From an uncultured Lachnospiraceae bacterium (GTDB lineage: Bacteria; Bacillota; Clostridia; Lachnospirales; Lachnospiraceae): 64,000 nucleotides of DNA. The notes beneath the pieces are model-generated. The model had not been told where the DNA came from, ran no database searches, and saw nothing but the letters and a program-made list of their open reading frames with translations. A program made the position numbers and the translations under genes. Positions within the stretch are counted from its first letter, which is position 1, and each line of letters opens with the position of its first letter. Location of the stretch: positions 224,603 to 288,602 of the forward strand of contig CALWRS010000002.1 of the NCBI GenBank assembly GCA_944384025.1. The letters are read 5' to 3'. Below are positions 8,102-16,199 of the stretch, piece by piece.

Positions 8102-8119
8102 TACCTCATGATAGAGGTA
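8102..8119 (-). promoter_or_regulatory. Hairpin covering a ribosome binding site
   Basis: On the mRNA, TACCTC (8119-8114) can pair with GAGGTA (8107-8102) around a 6-nt loop. The second arm is the Shine-Dalgarno sequence of the nucleotidyltransferase gene. It may limit translation, but six A-T-rich base pairs are marginal. Confidence 0.3.
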
Positions 8120-8147
8120 TTTTAATAAGGCAATATTGACTTTTAAA

Positions 8148-9158
8148 TCAAAACGGCTTGAAAAGCATTTTTTTCATCTTCATTTTATCCGCTACCCAAC
8201 TCACAAACAACGGTGCGAAAACACCAAGAGTAAATGAAAGCAACATTTGGATTGGAATGAACGAAATTCCTACTTTGGGAGCAATGGTTCTAACTCCAGC
8301 TGTCACGATTACATGCATCACATAAATTTCTAAAGAATGTTTTCCTAGATAACACAGAACTCTCCCATCAATTTTATTCTCAAATCGCGTTGCCATATCA
8401 ATTAAAAACACGCAAATACAAAAAGCTAAAAATCCTCCCCATAACGGCACTGATGTCCAGCCTGAAATCTTATACATGTTCTGACGTAAGTAGAATGCTA
8501 ATAGTACGACTCCTATGCATCCTATGTAAACCCTAACTTTTTTTATCTGTACTACAACAAAATCCTGCCAAAGAAAACCTATAACAAAAAAGATTAAGTA
8601 TTGGAAAAAACGAGCAACAGTGATATCAGGTAGTTTCTTCATGATAATCGTTTGAAATAAGCAAGAAATCACACTCAAAGCAGCTGCAATCAATAATGAT
8701 TTTTTCGAGTGAATAACAAACATAAAAAATACGTAAAAAAGAATAAGTATATAAAGATACCAAAACGTAGGCATAGCAACAATTGGAATCTGCAACAAAG
8801 ATTTTATGCTCGTAACGTTGTTTGTAGACGAATCAAACACCATTTTAAATGCCCAAAGCACAACCGACCATAGTGTGTAAATCCACAGCGTATTTTTTAT
8901 CTGTCGAATTATACGTGGTTTCTTGTATCTAATATTGTCACCTTCAAAGGATGCGTATGCAGTCCTAAAGGTAATTCCAGATAGCATAATAAACAGAGGC
9001 ATATGGAAGGAATATATTAGATTATACAAAACAAGACAGAACTGCGTATACCCCCCAGTTAAATTGGCATTAACAAATCCTTCTAACACATGGCCCATTA
9101 CAACTGTAAGGATTGCAAATCCTTTAAGTTGGTCAACATACGTTAATCTTTTACTCAT
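8148..9158 (-). CDS. Acyltransferase family 3 membrane protein
   Basis: A 336-residue protein with about ten membrane helices. The N-terminus (YVDQLKGFAILTVVMGHVLE) holds the conserved Arg/Gln-LKG..I..V..GH motif, with the presumed catalytic His at about residue 23, and FHMPLFIMLSGI (about 52-63) is the second family motif. Such proteins acylate sugars (commonly O-acetylation) at the cytoplasmic membrane. Its position in the polysaccharide cluster suggests it decorates the repeat unit or lipid-linked intermediate. No SGNH domain is fused. A gene-free 147-bp gap with a palindromic repeat separates it from the upstream broken acyltransferase. Confidence 0.88.
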   Translation of the reverse strand: MSKRLTYVDQLKGFAILTVVMGHVLEGFVNANLTGGYTQFCLVLYNLIYSFHMPLFIMLSGITFRTAYASFEGDNIRYKKPRIIRQIKNTLWIYTLWSVVLWAFKMVFDSSTNNVTSIKSLLQIPIVAMPTFWYLYILILFYVFFMFVIHSKKSLLIAAALSVISCLFQTIIMKKLPDITVARFFQYLIFFVIGFLWQDFVVVQIKKVRVYIGCIGVVLLAFYLRQNMYKISGWTSVPLWGGFLAFCICVFLIDMATRFENKIDGRVLCYLGKHSLEIYVMHVIVTAGVRTIAPKVGISFIPIQMLLSFTLGVFAPLFVSWVADKMKMKKMLFKPF

Positions 9159-9291
9159 TTGAATGAACCTCCAAAAATATTATAGTTTCAACTTATAAAA
9201 AATCACCGGGGTCTGGCACCAATGTGGTCCTTCGCAGTAGATATTTAGTCAATTTGGCGGTCAGGAATGACAGTTTGAGTGCTCCGCGACA

Positions 9292-9331
9292 GAGTTCGGT
9301 CACGGTCATGGATTTGCTGAACTCAATACGG
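9292..9331. repeat. 40-bp palindromic repeat, copy 2
   Basis: Same element as at 3885-3924 in the same orientation (36 of 40 identical). The arms here are GAGTTCGG and CTGAACTC, with one mismatch. Its right end overlaps the last codons of the broken hexapeptide acyltransferase reading frame (stop at 9306), so the element may have replaced that gene's original 3' end. Confidence 0.7.
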
Positions 9332-9751
9332 GTATTCTTGCAGGATTTCCAGCATAAACTGAATTACATTCAATTTTTCCACTAACAACACTCCCTGCTC
9401 CAATAACAACATTGTCTCCTATAGAAGTATTTTTTAAGATAATTGAATTCATGCCAATAAATACATTATCTCCAATGTCCAAGTATCCTATACCGCCAAG
9501 TATTTCTCCATAAACACCTGCTAAAACAGACCAGCTATAATCGTGCGTTAATAAGATACATCCCCTTGTTATTCTTACATTGTTACCTATTTTAATCATG
9601 TGAGGATTCTGAATATCAATTACTGTATTTTCAGGATCAAATATCCTACACCCCCCATTTGTATTCCGCGCTTCCTCAATTGCATAACATATTCTTCAGA
9701 TTCAATCTTATGCATTAACATCTTTTTTATAACATAGCGAAGTCTTCCCAT
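9306..9751 (-). pseudogene. Hexapeptide-repeat acyltransferase, frameshifted at a G6 run
   Basis: The ATG at 9751 has GAGGTG upstream and begins MGRLRYVIKKMLMHKIESEE; this frame ends in ...GVGYLILKIQ stop. Adding one G to the G6 run (9656-9651) instead gives GCRIFDPENTVIDIQNPHMI and runs on into IGNNVRITRGCILLTHDYSW and the left-handed beta-helix repeats (IGDNVFIGMNSIILKNTSIG, IGAGSVVSGKI, VYAGNPARI) to 9306. The whole would be about 148 residues, typical of serine acetyltransferase-like LbH enzymes that O-acetylate polysaccharides. The intact remainder could start at 9599, but it lacks the N-terminus and a ribosome site. Confidence 0.72.
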
Positions 9752-9769
9752 ATTCACACCTCTTGTTCA

Positions 9770-10348
9770 TCACTGCTCCCAGTAGAATTTCTCCAGTTCC
9801 TCTCTAGTAGAATTCCAATTGTCAATTTCTGTAATATTAACTCGCTTATTGACCAATGCCTCTACTGTTCCAATCACTTTTGCAGGATTACCACCAACGA
9901 CAGTACCTTCTAGAACATCTTTTGTTACAACGCTTCCTCCAGCAACAATAGTATTAGAATAGATTGTTATACCAGGCATAAATATTGCGCCCCCCCCAAT
10001 GCATACATTGTCTCGTATACTAATACATCAAAAATGGACTTTGAAAATCGCTCGTTTAGAGTATTCCGAATGCGCATTGAACATCTTCGAAAAAATATCA
10101 TGCGTAATAAACTCAACTCCACAGGCAATACGGACATTGTTTCCGATTGAAATCAAGCACGCGTCTGCCGGAATACTTTTTGGCTCATAATAGCAATTAT
10201 CTCCCATTGAGTGGAAAACTCCGCACCGTTTTAAATATTCTGCACGCCATGCTCCATTTTTACCTCTATATGCTGTTTTTAATAACATACTCCGAATACG
10301 ATTGATTTTTCTTTCTCGGCTTAAAGTATTTCTTCTAGAATTGTGCAT
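9770..10348 (-). pseudogene. Second hexapeptide-repeat acyltransferase, in-frame TGA
   Basis: From the ATG at 10348 the frame reads a polysaccharide LbH acetyltransferase: YEPKSIPADACLISIGNNVR, FITHD (catalytic-type His), then stops at TGA (10030-10028) after KVHF. The same frame resumes at once with CISIRDNVCIGGGAIFMPGI, SNTIVAGGSVVTKD and VVGGNPAKVIG to 9770. A single nonsense codon is thus the only visible lesion; the family would normally have a Gly, Trp or similar there. Full length would be 192 residues. It is adjacent to the other broken acyltransferase. Sequencing error or suppression cannot be excluded. Confidence 0.72.
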
Positions 10349-10367
10349 ACCTGTCTACTTCTCATAA

Positions 10368-10614
10368 TTAAAAAATATATTTCAATCCCAGCCACTTCTG
10401 ATCTTTAATGCTCAGATTCAGCGCAGTGCCATCGTCCAGCATATACCCATCAGCACTTGCTGTACCCTTATATGTTCCTTCAACTCCCGGCCATTCAATA
10501 CCAATCTCCGGGTCATTCCATGCCATACCACCCTCGTCATTCGGATGATAGAAGTCGTCGCACTTATAGCAGAACTCAGCCGTATCGCTCAGGACAAGGA
10601 AGCCATGTGCAAAT
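10368..10614 (-). pseudogene. rmlC: dTDP-4-dehydrorhamnose 3,5-epimerase, 3' fragment
   Basis: The frame FAHGFLVLSDTAEF, CYKCDDFYHPNDEGGMAWND and IGIEWP is the C-terminal half of RmlC, ending with a Lachnospiraceae-like tail (KDQKWLGLKYIF) at a TAA at 10368. The N-terminal half and the ribosome site are absent; upstream sequence switches abruptly to rmlB. The fragment is out of frame with rmlB, so no useful fusion protein is made. No other rmlC is in the window. Confidence 0.85.
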
Positions 10615-11269
10615 CATAGACCGGTAACTGTTTGTGATGCTTCACGTTGTTGATCATCAGAGGAATCAACTTCTCCGGGAACTGCTACGGACCATAGTTA
10701 TTACTGCATCTTGTGATGTTGATCGGCATACCGTAGGTGTCATGAAATGCTTTCACAAAGTGATCAGCAGATGCCTTAGAGCTTGAATAGGGGCTGTGCG
10801 GATTGATGGGCGTAGTCTCCATGAAGTAACCCTCAGCTCCCAGAGCACCGTAGACCTCATCCGTGCTGACTTGCAGGTACTTCTTGCCCTCTTTCCAGGT
10901 CTTAGCCTCGGCGTCATACCACGCTTCCTTGGCTCTCTGGAGCAGATTTACTGTACCCATCACGTTTGTTTCAACAAATATCTCATGATTGGTAATGGAA
11001 CGGTCAACGTGGCTTTCTGCAGCGAAATTGATCACATAGTCAAAATCGTGTTGCTCGAATAAGGACGTAACCAGTTCCTTATCACAGATGTCGCCCTGGA
11101 CGAACACATGGCGAGGGTCTCCCTCTACACCTTTCAGATTCTCCAAATTTCCCGCATAGGTCAACTTATCAAGATTGACAAGCAGAATGTCGTCATATTT
11201 CTTCAGCATGTAATACACAAAGTTAGAACCGATGAATCCGGCACAGCCGGTAATCAGATATCTTTTCAT
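10615..11269 (-). pseudogene. rmlB: dTDP-glucose 4,6-dehydratase, truncated copy 1
   Basis: The start (ATG 11269, GGAGAG upstream) is normal: KRYLITGCAGFIGSNFVYYM with the GxxGxxG NAD site, STDEVYG and the YSSSKASAD Tyr-Lys pair. Reading stops at TAG (10687-10685) where the intact copy has Tyr (NNYGPY), then continues recognisably (QFPEKLIPLMINN...KQLPV) to about 10615, where it joins rmlC sequence. The C-terminal 40 percent, including the substrate-binding region, is gone. A full second copy lies at 26951-28024. The gene order rmlA-rmlB-rmlC implied here suggests an internal deletion of a once complete rhamnose operon. Confidence 0.88.
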
Positions 11270-11326
11270 AACAGTTTCTCTCCTCACACCCCTGCTCCCA
11301 CAATCTATGAGAGAACAGCGCTATAT

Positions 11327-12223
11327 TTAATGCAGTACATCCAGGTACTTGCCATCCAACACGTCTTTTAAATACTGGCCGTACTGGTTCTTCTTTAACA
11401 CCTCATAGACAGCCAGAACCTCTTCACGGCTGATCCAACCGTTGAGATAGGCAATCTCCTCAAGACAGGCGATTTTCCTGTGCTGATGCTGTTCGGTTGT
11501 TTTCACATAGTTAGTAGCGTCTACCAAGCTCTCGTGTGTACCGGTATCAAGCCACGTAAAGCCTTGACCAAGAAGTTCTACATTAAGGCTTCCGTCCTCC
11601 AGATAAATGCGATTAAGGTCTGTGATCTCCAGTTCTCCGCGGGCAGAAGGCTTTAGATTTTTGGCATACTCGACCACACGGTTATCATAGAAATACAGAC
11701 CTGTTACACAGTAGTTACTCTTCGGTTTTTCAGGTTTTTCTTCTATCGATATGGCCTTTCTATTCTTGTCAAACTCCACGATGCCGAATCTCTCCGGATC
11801 ATCCACATAGTATCCAAAGACTGTGGCTCCCTTGCCGGACTCAGCGTTCTCCACAGCTGCTTTTAATCTCTTCTTAAGACCATGCCCAGCAAAGATGTTG
11901 TCGCCGAGAACCATTGCCACAGTATCATCACCGATAAAATCCGCACCGATGATAAACGCCTGTGCCAGACCGTCAGGACTTGGCTGTACAGCATATGTAA
12001 GGTTCACACCAAACTGATGGCCATCACCAAGAAGGTCTTTAAATCTCGGCGTATCCTGTGGTGTGGAGATGATGAGGATGTCCCGAATGCCCGCATTCAT
12101 CAGAACAGACATCGGGTAGTAAATCATCGGTTTATCATAAATCGGAAGTAACTGTTTAGAAGTCACTTTTGTAAGCGGGTAAAGGCGTGTACCGGACCCG
12201 CCTGCTAAAATAATTCCTTTCAT
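11327..12223 (-). CDS. rmlA: Glucose-1-phosphate thymidylyltransferase, copy 1
   Basis: About 298 residues from the ATG at 12223 (GGAG upstream). It makes dTDP-glucose from dTTP and glucose-1-phosphate, the first step to dTDP-rhamnose. The signature [20 protein letters not shown] (residues 8-27) is complete, as are VLGDNIF (metal Asp) and [20 protein letters not shown]; the C-terminus reads [13 protein letters not shown]. It is nearly the same as the copy at 28043-28939 at protein level but differs widely in codons. It stands between wzx and the broken rmlB, so within this cassette it has no working downstream partners. Confidence 0.95.
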   Translation of the reverse strand: MKGIILAGGSGTRLYPLTKVTSKQLLPIYDKPMIYYPMSVLMNAGIRDILIISTPQDTPRFKDLLGDGHQFGVNLTYAVQPSPDGLAQAFIIGADFIGDDTVAMVLGDNIFAGHGLKKRLKAAVENAESGKGATVFGYYVDDPERFGIVEFDKNRKAISIEEKPEKPKSNYCVTGLYFYDNRVVEYAKNLKPSARGELEITDLNRIYLEDGSLNVELLGQGFTWLDTGTHESLVDATNYVKTTEQHQHRKIACLEEIAYLNGWISREEVLAVYEVLKKNQYGQYLKDVLDGKYLDVLH

Positions 12224-12279
12224 TATACACGCTCCAATTTCTTTTCTTATTCTCTGCATTAATACTCATTTTTTGAGTA

Positions 12280-13704
12280 TTATGTATCAACACTGCCGCA
12301 AATTTTTCTTTTTAAAATTTTACCAATCACGGCGATAAACTGTTTATAATTAAGTATACCAAATACAACGCAAGCAATAATGACATTAAAACCCGATAGA
12401 AATTCATTATGAATATAATTCACTCCAACAAAATAAGTAAATATCAGGAAACATATTAGGGTCTGCCTATTAAATTTTAAATTGCATGTCTTTCGAATGT
12501 CTACATACCTTATCGCAAATAATAAAGCATAAGCTACTAATGTAGACAGCGACGCAGCGTATAACCCTATAAATCTTACTAGGGATATGTGGCAAACTAC
12601 ATTTGCCACTGCTGCAAATACTGTTGTTACTCCATTTTTCTTTGACTGCTTCTGCGCAACATAGATTCCGCCGATAAACTGTGCTAACATCGAAAAGACA
12701 ATAGCGCATATCATAATTGGCACTTGATAGCTGGCGTTCATATATTCTTCTGAAAAAAGTAACTTAAAAAGCCAGTAGTTAAAACTTAAGACAACAATGC
12801 AAATAGAAGTAACAATCTCTAGCATCTGATTCATTGTACTGCTATAATACTTATCTCTATCCGCATCATTCATGGTTTCAGTTGCACTTTGTTGCCAAGA
12901 ATAGTGAAAAACGTTAAATATATTCTGACATAAATTGGGTATTTTATGCGCCACTGCCAAAATTGCATTCATTGATGTTCCAAGGTACAAAGATACGATC
13001 GATCTGTCAGATACACCTACTATCCACCAAGAAACTGAATTTGGAAGCATCGGAACTGAATAACATACCATTTTCTTTCCGTAATTGAGATCCACAGCCT
13101 TTACATCAATATATTTCCACATCTTTGACCGTAATAGCATAAAAAGAGCAGAAATTACATCCCCAAATATGTATGCATAAAGCAAGCCCGCTAAACCTAA
13201 TTTTTTTAAAAAAACAAAATACAGTACCCCTACTGATAATCCGACTACAAAAATAATATTGCTTAACGTATAATCTTCAAGACGTTTCATTCCCCTCAAT
13301 GTCATTTGGCAAAATGAAAATATTATTTCTACAATCAAATAACAAAATATGGCATTATAAACGGCACTATTTTCATCGAAAACGACTGCAAATACGCAAC
13401 CAGTAAACACAGCAAAAAGCATTCCTATGGTGTCGATTGCAAATGCTGTTGATATAATTTTCTTTTTGGAGACATCATCAATTGTATCCAATAAAAATCT
13501 AAACACTGCTTCGCCTGATGCAATGGTTAAAACAGGGACTAGTAGTGTCACATATGATAAAATCAAGTCAAATGTTCCATAATCAGATGTTGAAACCCAT
13601 CTAGTAATCAACGGTGTCATAAAAAACATGATGCCTTTAGTACATAGCACACCAAAGCTTAAAATCGTGGTATTTTTTACAAGAGCCAGTTCCCTTTTGC
13701 CCAT
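12280..13704 (-). CDS. wzx: Polysaccharide flippase (Wzx/MATE-like)
   Basis: About 474 residues, nearly all membrane helix (12-14 segments), starting MGKRELALVKNTTILSFGVL, the usual entry of the oligosaccharide flippase family, with the polar loop WVSTSDYGTFDLILSY. It would flip the lipid-linked repeat unit across the membrane before Wzy polymerisation. The ATG at 13704 overlaps the stop of the upstream gene (TGATG) and has GGAGG 8 nt upstream. The pairing with a Wzy-like gene two genes upstream defines a Wzx/Wzy-dependent cluster. Confidence 0.9.
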   Translation of the reverse strand: MGKRELALVKNTTILSFGVLCTKGIMFFMTPLITRWVSTSDYGTFDLILSYVTLLVPVLTIASGEAVFRFLLDTIDDVSKKKIISTAFAIDTIGMLFAVFTGCVFAVVFDENSAVYNAIFCYLIVEIIFSFCQMTLRGMKRLEDYTLSNIIFVVGLSVGVLYFVFLKKLGLAGLLYAYIFGDVISALFMLLRSKMWKYIDVKAVDLNYGKKMVCYSVPMLPNSVSWWIVGVSDRSIVSLYLGTSMNAILAVAHKIPNLCQNIFNVFHYSWQQSATETMNDADRDKYYSSTMNQMLEIVTSICIVVLSFNYWLFKLLFSEEYMNASYQVPIMICAIVFSMLAQFIGGIYVAQKQSKKNGVTTVFAAVANVVCHISLVRFIGLYAASLSTLVAYALLFAIRYVDIRKTCNLKFNRQTLICFLIFTYFVGVNYIHNEFLSGFNVIIACVVFGILNYKQFIAVIGKILKRKICGSVDT

Positions 13705-14975
13705 CAATCTTTCCTCCTCATGTTAACCACAACAACTTCTCTTTTTTTATTCTCAAAAGTTGAATCCAAAGCAATGGACTCTCTCCCACAAAAATAGTGT
13801 GGATGTAAATCACATCTTTTTTCATTAAACAACCTTGGATCAGAAAACAAATCAACTAGTTTTTCATATTTATTGTCATTTCCGTACATGAAGAAACTTT
13901 GAACATATTGATTATTAGGATAAGTATCTCCATAAAAACCATTAAAAGCACGGCTGTAAGTAGGATGCCCATCTCTATGCAAGTTTTGATTTTCAAGTTC
14001 TCGATATGCTCCAGTTGCAACCGTATATTCTCGGTAAAACCCGGTATGAGTTTTCAAGTTTATACCTGTAATCAGTATGTTCTCATTATCTTTCCATGTG
14101 TAATGAGACACTTGATCTTCATCCTCAAGCCTTATTAACTTATTTTCTTCGAGATCATATACACATAATGTTGCCTTCCAGCCCGGTGCAAGATCAACCA
14201 CCAAAATATGAAAGAACATAATATATCGACCATTTGGGGAGATAGATACATGGTTTATGTAATTCTGACAATTCATAGCATTTGAGGCGCTCTCCGCCAA
14301 TTCTCTCAAAGATATGAGTAGTTTGCTTTTGCCATTCTGTAAATCGATATAAAACAGGCCATCATCAACCGGAGCACATTCTTGTTTTGTCTCCCCAAAA
14401 CACATATATCCATATCCAGGTCTAAGTCGTTGTAACCGTTCAAAATTAATACTAATCCCGTATTTCTCGTTTGAACAAATATCATACAGAGGAGCAGGAA
14501 TGGTCTTAATTACCCTATTCTCTCCTATATTGTATTTTTTACAGCAGTATTTTCTTTCACTCTGTACATCATTAAAATAAACAATCCCCTTCTTGCTTCC
14601 CCATCTCAACCTAGCCCCCTGCTGCCAACACCATGCGTGAGTAGTGTAAAATATATTTAATTCTCTCGTGTTAATATCATAAACAGCAAGATCAATTGAT
14701 GATTTTCCTGCTTCTGCGTCTATTGATAATAGATGCAGTAAAATCTGGTTGTTGTTATATGGTGAATCTGGAGCTATGTCATAATAGCCTACAAAAACGT
14801 GCTTTTTAGGAAATGATATTATATCTACCGACCCAACTTTTTCAGACAATATCTTAAATCTTTGCTTCCGAGAAATACTATAGGGAAGGTTTTTATAATA
14901 TCTTACTGTAGCCTTTAGCTCTCTCCTTTCCTGTTCCGACAGCATTTTCCGAATTAGTTTCTTTAAAAAACTCAT
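13704..14975 (-). CDS. Predicted beta-propeller protein of the polysaccharide cluster
   Basis: A 423-residue protein of unknown function. After a basic N-terminus it shows repeated strand blocks with propeller-like features: VGYYDIAPDSPYNNNQILLH, WCWQQGARLRWGS, INHVSISPNGRYIMFFHIL, HYTWKDNENILITG and DLHPHYF..RESIALDST. The HVSxSPNGRYIMFFH, DGHPTYS and DLHPH elements recall the seven-bladed oligogalacturonate-lyase/TolB-type fold, with conserved His that could bind a metal. There is no signal peptide, so it is presumably cytoplasmic. It lies between wzy and wzx and overlaps the latter. Roles in modifying a uronic-acid-containing sugar chain are possible, since the cluster makes UDP-glucuronate/galacturonate, but this is inference. 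Confidence 0.75.
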   Translation of the reverse strand: MSFLKKLIRKMLSEQERRELKATVRYYKNLPYSISRKQRFKILSEKVGSVDIISFPKKHVFVGYYDIAPDSPYNNNQILLHLLSIDAEAGKSSIDLAVYDINTRELNIFYTTHAWCWQQGARLRWGSKKGIVYFNDVQSERKYCCKKYNIGENRVIKTIPAPLYDICSNEKYGISINFERLQRLRPGYGYMCFGETKQECAPVDDGLFYIDLQNGKSKLLISLRELAESASNAMNCQNYINHVSISPNGRYIMFFHILVVDLAPGWKATLCVYDLEENKLIRLEDEDQVSHYTWKDNENILITGINLKTHTGFYREYTVATGAYRELENQNLHRDGHPTYSRAFNGFYGDTYPNNQYVQSFFMYGNDNKYEKLVDLFSDPRLFNEKRCDLHPHYFCGRESIALDSTFENKKREVVVVNMRRKD

Positions 14976-16193
14976 TTAACTCCTCCTCCCAAGTAAACGT
15001 CTCTTTTTCAACAAATCTCTTCCCAACAGTGATAGAATGGCATAAAAAAATATGTACTCTACGTTATAATAAGATACTTGTCCATAATCCATTGTAACTG
15101 CAACAATAATTGAACTAAGTAAAATCCCTCTAATTGTATCGTCATAATTATATGTCTTAACAGACTTTATTATTGTTTTAATATGAAATACATAATATAA
15201 AACAAAACCAATTATTCCATTATTACACAATAGCTCAGCAAAATTACAATGACTATATGCATCTACGCCCAGATATTGATTTACAAATATTCTAGCCCCG
15301 TCTGTTCCTGTTCCAAAAACTGGTTGTTTTGCGAACTGAGATAAAGCTACCGTTATCATATTCAAACGAATAATTGATGAATTATCATAAGTCGCTTCAC
15401 CATTTAAAAACAAAAACATCCCATAAAATCGCACAAGCAACTGATTGAAAATTTCCAAACGACTCAAGAAGCTTATTGCTGCTATTAATGCAACGCAACA
15501 AATCAATATATATTTGAGTCTCAGAATTATTTTCCCTCTACTCTTCCAAAACGCCATAATTCCTATCATTAGGAAAATGGCTACAAAAACCTTTCTTGTC
15601 TGTGATAATCCGCAGAATACTAAGAGTAATGCAAAGCGTATATAATTCCACTTGCTCTTATCCCTTGGATTGAATAGCTTACAAATCAGCAGTACGCTTG
15701 CAATCAATATACAAATACTAAGCTCAATATAGGTTCCGTATACGCCTTCAAAAACTACTTCGCCAAGTCTCACATCTCCAATACCCTCTACTAATATACA
15801 GTAACAAGATATAAAGAGAGTAGCATTAATAAAAAGATTAGAAGTATAAGAGAAAACCTTCTCGTCAGACATGTAGAGACAGCATATCCTGATTGATGAA
15901 AATACGCCCGCTATGTACAACAAAATACGGACACATAAATCAAATGCGAATGGCGATGGAGAAAAAAAAGACTCCACCACGCAGAATCCCCAAAATAGCA
16001 AATAAGATGCTTCAAAAGGATGGAATTTTTCTATTTTGAACTTTTTTGCAAAAATATACAATATAAGACATAAAATTCCCAGCCCATAAAACAAATATAT
16101 TGGAGCTATTGGCTTTGCTGGTATCATAAAAATATACAATGAGGCCAACAACAACTCTAATGGATAGGCTTTCAGTGATGTTTTAATCTTCAT
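14976..16193 (-). CDS. wzy: O-antigen polymerase-like membrane protein
   Basis: About 405 residues with 10-11 predicted membrane helices and one large outside loop (about residues 250-310) containing the ...FGTGTDGARIFVNQYLGVDAYSHCNFAELLCNNGIIG block; the H-N-x-x-x-x-x-x-x-N-G-I-I-G pattern is typical of the Wzy_C/O-antigen ligase superfamily. It would polymerise flipped repeat units at the outer face of the membrane. It ends directly before the ATG of the propeller gene and starts 6 nt after the GT2 gene, so the group is tightly coupled. Confidence 0.88.
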   Translation of the reverse strand: MKIKTSLKAYPLELLLASLYIFMIPAKPIAPIYLFYGLGILCLILYIFAKKFKIEKFHPFEASYLLFWGFCVVESFFSPSPFAFDLCVRILLYIAGVFSSIRICCLYMSDEKVFSYTSNLFINATLFISCYCILVEGIGDVRLGEVVFEGVYGTYIELSICILIASVLLICKLFNPRDKSKWNYIRFALLLVFCGLSQTRKVFVAIFLMIGIMAFWKSRGKIILRLKYILICCVALIAAISFLSRLEIFNQLLVRFYGMFLFLNGEATYDNSSIIRLNMITVALSQFAKQPVFGTGTDGARIFVNQYLGVDAYSHCNFAELLCNNGIIGFVLYYVFHIKTIIKSVKTYNYDDTIRGILLSSIIVAVTMDYGQVSYYNVEYIFFYAILSLLGRDLLKKRRLLGRRS

Positions 16194-16199
16194 TATCTC

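Noticed and set aside
5788-9218. CCGGGGTC words at about 5793 and 9206 as REP-type elements
   Set aside because: Only a dozen bases are shared and no second arm or further copies were seen, so a repeat family cannot be supported.
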